Assembly: GCA_949825045.1 (NCBI GenBank)
Contig: OX463814.1
Span: forward strand, 33,436,383 to 33,500,382
From: Argyresthia goedartella
Lineage: Eukaryota; Arthropoda; Insecta; Lepidoptera; Argyresthiidae
Direction of reading: 5' to 3'
DNA length: 64,000 bases
Of the stretch, positions 56,451 through 64,000 are shown one piece after another. Each line of letters starts with the position of its first letter. Position 1 is the stretch's first letter. The notes below the pieces were generated by a model that had not been told where the DNA came from, ran no database searches, and saw only the letters and a program-made list of their open reading frames with translations. The position numbers and the translations under genes are program-made.

Positions 56451-59441
56451 TCTGAACAGGCGCCTAGGAGGTCATTAGGGGATGAGGAAATTGGGCACAA
56501 GGGACGACTGTTTAAGATCGCCTCCACTTGCGCAAATAGAGTAGAAATCTCTTCAAAAGTTAGGTGACTATTTCCCATTACACGCTTTATATTGTGTTTT
56601 GCGGATTTCACACCAGCTTCCCAGATGCCACCGAAGTGAGGAGCGTAGGTAGGCGTGAAAATGAATTTAAAGCCTTCTTGACTGGCAAAGTCAGAAATAA
56701 TTTCGTTGTTGCACTTCATGAAAGGTTAATTCTTTAGCAGCTGCCACAAAATTCCGGCCATTATCACAAAATACTTCCGCTGGCTTACCGCGGCGCGCGA
56801 CAAATCTACGTAACGTCATAATAAACGCATCTTTACTTAAATCGCATACCGCCTCAAGATGCAAGCACTTATATCTTAGGCATACAAAGAGGCACAAATA
56901 GCATTTAGTGGATCGGGCACCCTTTCCCTTTCGATTCAAAATAAAGAAGGGTCCAGCAAAATCCACTCCTACAGATTGGAACGGAAAATCAGGGGTTATT
57001 CTTTGTGGCGGCAGATTTCCCATTTTTGGTTGTAAAGTTTTGCCTTGTACTCGTCTGCACCGCACGCAGTTGTGAACCGTACGACGCACGAGATGTCTTC
57101 CATTAACGGCCCAAACAAATCCTCTTACTGTTGCCAACAATAGCTGGGGTCCAGCATGCATGTTGCGAGTGTGTTCATTTTCGAAGATGAGCTTACACAA
57201 ATGGTGTGACGAGTCTAACAATATGGGGTGTTTCTTTTCATATGCATAATCAGAGGCATCTATTCGACCTCCGACCCTTAATAAACCTTCCTTATCAATT
57301 AATGGTGTCAAGGGTAGAATTTTTGACTTCATGCTTATAGACTGATTTTTAGAAAGTAATTTATATTCTTGTAAAAAACTTTCTTGTTGGGCCTTGGTAC
57401 AGAGCACATTAAAGGAATCATTAAGTTCGTCTACTGATAAAATACCTATACGTCTGTCCTTGGGATTTTTCACGTTGAACAAAAATCGCTTTACATAAGC
57501 AAATTTTCTTTGTAATTTGGTTAATTTGGAGAAATTTTGAAACTTAATTATTGGATCAAGTTCTTCAACCGAAACTGTAACTCTCACATCCGGTAGGTCA
57601 GGAGAAATATCATTTGATTTTAAGATGGGCCACTTTGATTCATCTTGGTGTAAAAAGCTCGGTCCATTCCACCACAAACTTGAATTTATTAGCTGGGTCG
57701 GCGAAACACCTCTGGAAACCAAGTCAGCAGGATTTTGGTGCGTGGGAACGTAATGCCAGGATGACGGTATGGTACTTTCGATGATCTCACCCACCCTATT
57801 AGCCACAAATGCTTTTAGTTTGCTGGGGCTACCTTTCAACCAAGCCAAGACTGTGCTGGAGTCAGACCAGTGAACTATGCGATTGAATTCGTATCTAATC
57901 GACTCTCTGACAATATTGCACAATCTAGCAGCGAGTAGTGCAGCGCAGAGCTCTAGGCGTGGAATGGTGGTGGTTTTCAAGGATGTCACCCTTGATTTGG
58001 CGCATAATAGCCTTACTGTTACTTCATTGTTACTATTAATTGATCTGATATAGACACAGGCCCCAAAGGCGCTTAGCGAAGCATCGCTAAAGGAATGCAT
58101 CTCAATTAGTGATGGCGCGTCACATACAACGGGCCTTGGGATTTCTATATCAGACAGTACATGCACATTATCTTGAAATTCTAACCAAGAAATCTTGATT
58201 TCGTTTGGGACGGGCTGATCCCAGTCGAGTTTTTGTTGCCAAAGTTTTTGTAGTAGCATTTTGGGTTTAATTATGCACGGGCTTAAAAGTCCCAGTGGGT
58301 CGAATATTCTGAATGATGTAGACATTATTGAGCGTTTGGTAATTGCATTATCTTTGTTTGGAATTATAGTAGGAAAATTTAGAGTATCTTTATTGGGACT
58401 CCACCCCAATCCGAGAGTGCTCGAGGATTTACTGAGTGTTAAGTTTTCTTGTGTATTTAACTCAGAATTTTCGAATATGGATGGCAAATTGGTTTTAAAC
58501 TTTCGTAATTTAAAGCAGCCTTTACTGAGGGTGCTGGTGACTGAATTGAGAATGTATTTTAATTGCTCAGCATCGTCACAACCAGTTATCAGGTCATCGA
58601 CGTAAAAGTCCTTTTGGATGATGGTTTTTATTTGCTCATCATCACACTCCTCGCCCATCTGCCAAAGACAACGCGTAGCCAAATAGCTAGCACTTGCCGT
58701 CCCATAAGTGATAGTATTCAAACGCAACGATTTGATAGGCTGAGACTCGTCCTCCCTCCATAAAATCAATTGAAGGTCACGATCCTTTTCACTGACGAGC
58801 ACCTGTCGGTACATCTTTTCGATATCTCCAGTTAGGAGATATTTATACTGACGCGCTCGTAGCAGTATGGAAAGAAGAGAGTCTTGGACATTGGGGCCTA
58901 CCATTTGGAGGTCGTTGATAGAAAAGCCAGAAGTGGTGGGGGCTGAACCGTCGAACACAACTCGGAGTTTGGTGGATTCGCTGTCTTGTTTGAAAACAGC
59001 GTGGTGACACAGAAAATAAGATGGATTAGGTTGAGAAGTTGGGGATTCTGAAAGATGACCTAAATCGCTGTATTCTTTGAGAAATTTGGAATATTCCAAT
59101 TTTAAGTTAGGGTCCTTTCTGAAACGCTTCTCCAAATTGAATAGACGTTTTTTAGCTAGGTAATAAGACTCACCTAGGCAGTTCGGGGAATCAAGCAGAG
59201 GTAGCTTGACGTAAAACCTGCCGGAACTGAGGCGTGAAACGTGAGACACAAAATGTTGCTCACATAATTTTTCGGCTTCACTTAAGACTGATTTTGAGGA
59301 TAGTTCTTCTAGCTCCCAGAATTTAGGAAGTAGATTTTCGATATCTGATTCTTTAGTCAAATCAGTAGAAACTCTTGCATGATTGCAATTAATTTTGTTA
59401 GTATTTATTACTTTAGGATTTAAAATGGCTCCTGCGATTAA
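56451..59441 (-). pseudogene. BEL/Pao pol: RT, RNase H, integrase (truncated)
   Basis: Main frame 59360-56691 (889 codons). The linker is followed by RT with GDIEKMYRQV (about 178) and FYVDDLITG (252-260), the A17/Pao region, and RNase H with FSDASLSAFG (about 424) and HWSDSSTVLAW (about 500). The integrase has a zinc-binding HHCC (NEHTRNMHAG, CVRCRR), VGVDFAGP (first Asp) and FCDNGRNF (second Asp). A frameshift at about 56700-56715 moves to 56719-56411, which holds GGIWEAGV (catalytic Glu) and NSRPLCPI; this frame runs into the inverted LTR at 56467. The usual C-terminal domain of BEL integrases is missing. An in-frame TAG at 59442-59444 separates pol from gag-pro. Confidence 0.95.
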
Positions 59442-61265
59442 CTAACCTAAATGTGAGTTTTGCAGCCTCGGATTGTTAGTACCAAGTGATTTTTGTTGAG
59501 ATTTCAGGATGTCCCAGAATATATCGGCCCCGATCAATACTTGAATAGGAGCTGGTTGATCAAATGCAGGATCTGCCAGTATTAAGCCTTTAGGCAAGTT
59601 CAGATGATGAATATCGATTTGAGCCTTTGGTAGATCTCCTGTCAGTTCATTTAGGACAAGGCAAGAAAGAACCACATTGTAACTAGAGTTGGTAGACTTT
59701 AGCTGTACTACACAACTTTCTTTCACCTTGTCGGCAATACTATTGCCAATTCCTACGACGTTTAGCTCGGTAGGGTTTATGTGTAAATTAAGAGTTTTTT
59801 GTAATGATTTAGTAATAAACGATGATTGGCTGCCACAATCTAAAAGAGCACGCACTCTTTCAGTTTGTTGGGTTATAGGATTGGACACCTCAATCATCGC
59901 TGTAGAAAGGAGAATTTCATTTGAATTTTGCTTAGAGAAGTTATTTAGAACTTCGGAGTTACCGGCCGTGGTCGCAGCCACGTTATTGTCATTTGAATTA
60001 TTTTTATGGTTACATAGCATGCTATTATGCCTTTTGCGGCAAACCCGACACGGCCCCATGACACATTTATGTGTAGGGTGACCTTGCCTTAAGCAATTTG
60101 AGCACAATTTATAATTGGAGACTTCAGTAAGCCTTTCATCTATAGTCATTCTTTTAAAAGTAGGGCAGTCATAAATTTTGTGATTATGGCTACAAACAAT
60201 GCATATGAATACTTACTACGAGAGGATTATTGAAGTTCGTTGCAAATGATTTTGTATTATTGTTATGTTTATTAGCGATATATGGAGCAGATGGCGGTTT
60301 ATCATATACATTATATTCGGATTTGTTACGGAAGATTGATTCTAAAACATCTGCGCGATTAATCAGGAATTTATTAAACTGATCTAGGGTTGGTACATCG
60401 CCATCAATATCGTTACGGTACTCCTCCCATTTCATGAGGGTACGATTGTCTAGCTTGGCTGAAATCATATAAATGATCAAGAGGTCCCACTTGTCAGTTG
60501 GTTGGCCCAGGCTGGATAGTGCCCGCAGGTTCTTTGTGACGTGGTCTACTAGAAATCTTAACCCAGTGTCAGACTCTCGAGTTTGTGTCTGTGTGTTAAA
60601 TAAAGACTTGAGATGGTGATTAATAAGTAGCCTCTTATTGTTGTAGCGGTCACACAACAGTATCCAAGCATCATTATAATTATCTGATGAAACCTCTATG
60701 TTTGAGATAACACGAGCCGCATCCCCTTCTAAATATGAAATAAGGTAATGAAACTTTTGTATAGCAGAGATGCGTTCGCTTTTGTGTATTAGATTGGTAA
60801 ATGTGTCGCGAAATTCGAGCCAACGGAAATATGCACCATTGAATTTTGCTATCTGTATTTGTGGCAGCTTGACTTCAGAATGATGATCGAGACTGCATTG
60901 TGCTTCTTGGAAGATAGATGCACGTCTATCTTGGTCTAATTTAATCTCATTTCGCTTATCGATAATACTTTTTGCATGTGCAATACAATGAATCAAATCC
61001 TGCTCGATAATGTCTCGCTCATCAACCTCTGCATCAAGATTTTCGAAATTTATGACCTCAATTTGACTCTGCAAGTCATCAAATTTAGCTGACAAACCCT
61101 CAAGCTAAGCTTTAAAGTTAGCTCGGCAGTCTCAATGGCCGTCCAATGGGAGCGTTCCGCAATTTTTGTTAAATAATTTTTAAATTTAGTAATCTGTCCC
61201 TTGACAGAGCTACGTTTTATCGTTAGGCCTTTTATGAGCTCCTTGTTATCAGAAACGGTAGGCAT
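59442..61265 (-). pseudogene. BEL/Pao gag and aspartic protease
   Basis: ATG at 61265; the first frame ends at 61050 and a frameshift near 61090 leads to 61095-60190. That part has the capsid-like region usual in BEL/Pao gag (KFNGAYFRWLEF, about 60815-60850, then LEGDAARVI). Another frameshift near 60190 leads to 60149-59442. The cysteine/histidine knuckles (CIVCSHNH just upstream, CSNCLRQGHPTHKC about 60080) are followed by the protease active site LLDCGSQSSF (about 59840), where DCG replaces the commoner DSG/DTG, as is usual in this superfamily. Ends at a TAG; the frame then continues into pol. Confidence 0.9.
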
Positions 61266-61963
61266 TATAGATATTTATTATACCTATATGATTGTAAACT
61301 AATGACGCAACGCACCTAAACTATGACAACTTTAGTTAGGCTTTATAATCAATGAAATCAATCTCACGCTCCTCCCTCGGCGTCACCTGTTGACCAGGAA
61401 GCTGGATACCACGAAACACGGCTGTCAATATGTAGGCCACTCGCAGGGTACAAAGGTCAACTTCTGTACAACCTGAAAATATTCAGCGAAATTGCGTAAA
61501 CAAAGGGTACAATGGGTATTTACAGATTATTTGGGGAATTTGAGGTGTAATTTAGCCAATTTAGATAGTTTTTAGTATGATTGTTGTGAAGTCTAAGCTA
61601 GAATATGGTAATTTTAACCTTTGTATGAACGTTAACTACTACTTAAACATGAGTAAATGTTGTGAAATATGTTTGTCTCATATAGTAGATGTTATATATA
61701 TTAGTTTAGGACCGCGCAAGTGGAGTTTAGGAGGTAAATTTGGGGTATGTGAATCTGGGATATAGGAAGAATATTTCGGTATGACAATTTAGGTTATATG
61801 GGAATTTGAAGGAAAACAGGGCACTTATCTAAAGTGACGAACTCGCAGTGGTGGAAAGCTTTAGCTGCTTTACTGCCCAAGGAGCTCCTGGATTCTTGAC
61901 TTCTATCTCGACATTGACTTCACCTTCCTTTGTTTGAAGGACTTCTCTCCAAAAGCTGCAGGG
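61266..61963 (-). other. BEL/Pao 5' leader
   Basis: About 700 bp between the primer-binding site and the gag start with no long ORF in the element orientation. The 62-codon plus-strand frame at 61577-61765 is not considered real. Confidence 0.7.
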
Positions 61964-61980
61964 TCCTGTCACGGTCGCCA
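61964..61980 (-). promoter_or_regulatory. primer-binding site
   Basis: Reads TGGCGACCGTGACAGGA on the minus strand, five bases inside the 5' LTR. I recall this PBS type as pairing with tRNA-Arg in several insect LTR elements; the tRNA was not checked. Confidence 0.75.
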
Positions 61981-61985
61981 ATTTA

Positions 61986-62256
61986 TGTCTTCGCTGACAC
62001 TATGGGGCTTCGTTAGAGGTCCAATGACACCCAAATCCGATTTACAGACTTTAATGATGGAATTTTAGTAATTTTATAACAGAGATGTTCTCACAAAAGG
62101 CAATCCAAAACAGTAAATTTTGTTGAATAAAAATATTTGAAGGTAGCTTGATAGCACACTGCTTGAAGCGTTATATCTAATTGAAGACGCCTGACAAAAA
62201 ATGATAGCAAGGATGCGCCTTGCGGCGTGAGTGGTTTCTGAACAGGCGCCTAGACA
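61986..62256 (-). repeat. 5' LTR (right end), 271 bp
   Basis: Minus orientation: TGTCTAGGCGCC ... GAAGACA. It lies in the correct place for the element's 5' LTR, next to the PBS. Confidence 0.95.
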
Positions 62257-62335
62257 ATAATAATTCTACTTGTTCATCCGATAAGCTTCAAGGAGTCAGG
62301 GGTGTGAGGGGGTAGATTTTAATGAAAAATTCAAA
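62257..62335 (+). repeat. repeat R-B, right half
   Basis: ATAAT duplication (62257-62261), then CTACTTGTTCATCCGATAAG and CAGGGGTGTG, matching 53775-53830. Confidence 0.75.
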
Positions 62336-62431
62336 CGCAAATTTCCGGTTTCGCTCTCGAGGTCTGCAGCTCTCAGAGCCACCAGTGTACATATGTAGGT
62401 AAGTTATAGTTACAATTGGGTTAAACCCAAT

Positions 62432-62540
62432 GGGTCTTCTCCCACAGTGGTCCAATGTAGAGAAGCGGCAAAAAATGACGTTTGCTAAGTATATGTAAAT
62501 ATCTATAGTAATAAAGTACTTTGAATTTGACTTTGAAGCG
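62432..62540 (+). mobile_element. CR1-like LINE, 3' end fragment
   Basis: CTTCTCCCACAGTGGTCCAA, GAGAAGCGGCAAAAAATGAC, TAAGTATATGTAAATATCTA, AATAAAG and a TTTGAATTTGACTTTGAAG tail: very close to the copy A 3' end. Confidence 0.85.
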
Positions 62541-62666
62541 AAATGGCCACAGGTTTCGAAAGATTTCGAATGGGAGAAAACTATCAAGTTCGATGTACCC
62601 TGTAACGATTACAAGGGGATGTAGAAATACGAAAAGTTTTACAAGTGTAAATGTTAATTACACCAA

Positions 62667-62850
62667 AAACATTTTCATGTGAAATGTTGCCAAGACGAGA
62701 CCGTATGGCTCGCGCTGTCAAAAAATTATCAGATCTCATGTAGAGCCAAGCTTCTAACTCTACACCTCCTTACTCTATAAGCCCTAACTTCACAAACTCT
62801 ACATCTTAGTCAAAATATGTGGCTTGGCCGTTTAGATGCCGTCACATGGA
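62667..62850 (+). repeat. dispersed repeat, GAGCCAAGCTTCT family
   Basis: Third copy of the 13979 family. Confidence 0.65.
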
Positions 62851-62974
62851 CGTAAGGAGAAAAAATATCAGAATAACAAAATTTATGGATTGGATGCACG
62901 AATGTTAGCCGATAACTTAAAGTTTTACAGACGATCAAAATCACTTTTTCTTGTTCGGGAAATGACAGTCATTT

Positions 62975-63170
62975 GGCGACCACTGTGGCGCTGCAGTTGT
63001 GGCTTTGCTTACTAAGCGAGAGATCCGGGTTCGATCCCCGGATGGGGATGAAGAAAAATAATAAAAATCCCAGGTATTTGATGTTTATATGTGTGTGATG
63101 TTGCTATTTCTGGTTCCCACGACACAGGGTATCCTAGCAATATATGAGTATTAAATGTTTATGTTATGTT
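62975..63170 (+). repeat. tRNA-derived SINE (family S2)
   Basis: GAGATCCGGGTTCGATCCCC with a B box at about 63028-63038, then GATGTTGCTATTTCTGGTTC and CACGACACAGGGTATCCTAG. Confidence 0.75.
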
Positions 63171-63789
63171 ATGTTACGTTGTGACATCGGCAGCATTTCT
63201 CCTGTTCATTCGGCCATGAATGTCACGATAAAAAAATAATCACCACTCTTCAAAGTCTTGCTAGACTCTTCATCTTTTTTCTCAACATGCAAGCTTTACC
63301 CAGAGCTATTACCATCCCAATGGCTGACTCCTATTTTAATGTAAAACGCCCGCTTTACTTACATGTACCGACAGAATATTTAAACATTCGTTAATATTTA
63401 ACTTTCTTTTTCCCGTGGCTCGCTGAAACAAATCTCATAAATATGTAATGCGCTGTTGAAGCTCTCTGTTTGTGTGAAGCGATCGAAGGGAATTATGATG
63501 GTTATGGAACCATGTCAAAGTTGTAGCGTAGTTATTAATTGGAGGAACAATATGTTATCAGTGAACTACTATACCCTGATTAATATAAAATATAAAATTG
63601 TATATACTATTAATTAAGCGAAACTTTAGGCTTATTGTAACACTGTAACCTTACTTTATCTTTAATACTTTTACGAACCGTTTATTTTGTTAATATATAA
63701 ATAAATAAATACATATATTTGTTCCTGCGAATTATATTGATCATCAATCAAAACGGTGACTAAATATGGATCACCGAATAATTAACTAC
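63171..63789. other. no gene recognised
   Basis: No recognisable coding or RNA gene. An ATAA repeat lies at 63698-63712. Confidence 0.45.
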
Positions 63790-63850
63790 ACTGGATCTCT
63801 GCGATGGTAGGCAGAACCACAACCTCTGCGCCACAGAGGTCGATAAAAAG
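63790..63850 (-). repeat. tRNA-like SINE head (family S4), partial
   Basis: CTCTGCGATGGTAGGCAGAACC and GCGCCACAGAGGTCG resemble the inverted SINE head at 29919-29965, preceded (63698-63712) by an ATAA-repeat tail. Confidence 0.45.
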
Positions 63851-64000
63851 GCATTTCTTACATGATAAATAACCTATGTAACATTAATAAATGATAAGTT
63901 AAAAGTACCGTTTACAATTTGATTTCATTGTTGCTTCGTCATCTTCAGTACGTGATACGTTAAGCCAATGCCTGGATTCATTACCGATAGCTCAAACTTT

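Larger units (their letters stand above)
56171..62256 (-). mobile_element. BEL/Pao-type LTR retrotransposon with inverted LTRs
   Basis: A 6086-bp insertion coded on the minus strand: 5' LTR 61986-62256, primer-binding site 61964-61980, leader, gag-pro 61265-59442, pol 59441-56468, then, instead of a direct 3' LTR, an LTR in the opposite orientation (56171-56441). Both outer termini are U3 starts (TGTCTAGG inward) and ATAAT is duplicated outside. The left and right LTRs are both 271 bp and differ at about five positions. Integrase and the following C-terminal pol domain are truncated. Inserted in repeat R-B. Confidence 0.95.

Noticed and set aside
59689..60081. 130-codon plus-strand ORF
   Set aside because: Antisense to BEL/Pao gag-protease; no own motif.
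1..64000. CRISPR array, bacterial operon or riboswitch
   Set aside because: No regularly spaced repeats with unique spacers and no prokaryotic gene layout; the sequence is animal genomic DNA.

Overview
The window looks like insect, most probably lepidopteran, nuclear DNA: A+T-rich, without operons, and packed with transposable elements typical of moths and butterflies. These include tRNA-derived SINEs, a CR1-like LINE family with a short tandem-repeat tail, RTE fragments, a non-autonomous Helitron, many MITEs, one Ty3/gypsy and one BEL/Pao LTR retrotransposon. The lepidopteran assignment rests on remembered repeat families and has not been checked against a database. I find no convincing host protein-coding gene. 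The best non-TE reading frame is a 94-codon minus-strand ORF at 28183-28467, held at low confidence.

Layout. From 1 to 37 kb lies a mosaic of old short repeats: a minus-strand LINE end (420-960), SINEs, two tandem duplications (3.75 and 4.65 kb), MITEs that share one core but carry different termini (8.3-9.0, 34.4, 36.7 and 53.9 kb), an RTE fragment nested inside another repeat (14.3-15.2 kb), a MITE nested inside a LINE 3' end (15.4-16.2 kb), a Helitron-like copy (24.0 kb) and long stretches with nothing recognisable. From 37.5 to 52.9 kb is a nested complex. A CR1-like LINE (copy A, ORF1 plus ORF2) was split inside its endonuclease domain by a 9.3-kb Ty3/gypsy element with very long LTRs (about 2.1-2.2 kb) and a clean CTCT target duplication. 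A second, 5'-truncated LINE of the same family (copy B) sits directly on the tandem-repeat tail of copy A. From 53.6 to 62.3 kb are MITEs, an RTE 3' end, and a minus-strand BEL/Pao element inserted into an older repeat whose uninterrupted paralogue lies at about 53.6-53.8 kb. The last 1.7 kb returns to SINEs and short repeats.

Most striking. The BEL/Pao copy is flanked by two 271-bp LTRs in INVERTED rather than direct orientation, yet it has a 5-bp ATAAT target duplication and U3-type termini at both outer ends. The integrase gene is cut short at the inner junction. This looks like genuine integration of an aberrant cDNA, not a later rearrangement. The Ty3/gypsy 5' LTR has also lost a 125-bp block that, in the 3' LTR, carries the only obvious TATA box, a few bases upstream of an arthropod-type initiator.

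Nothing here appears able to move by itself. Every element with coding capacity carries frameshifts, stops or deletions. All boundaries were read by eye; similarity between repeat copies was judged visually, not computed.
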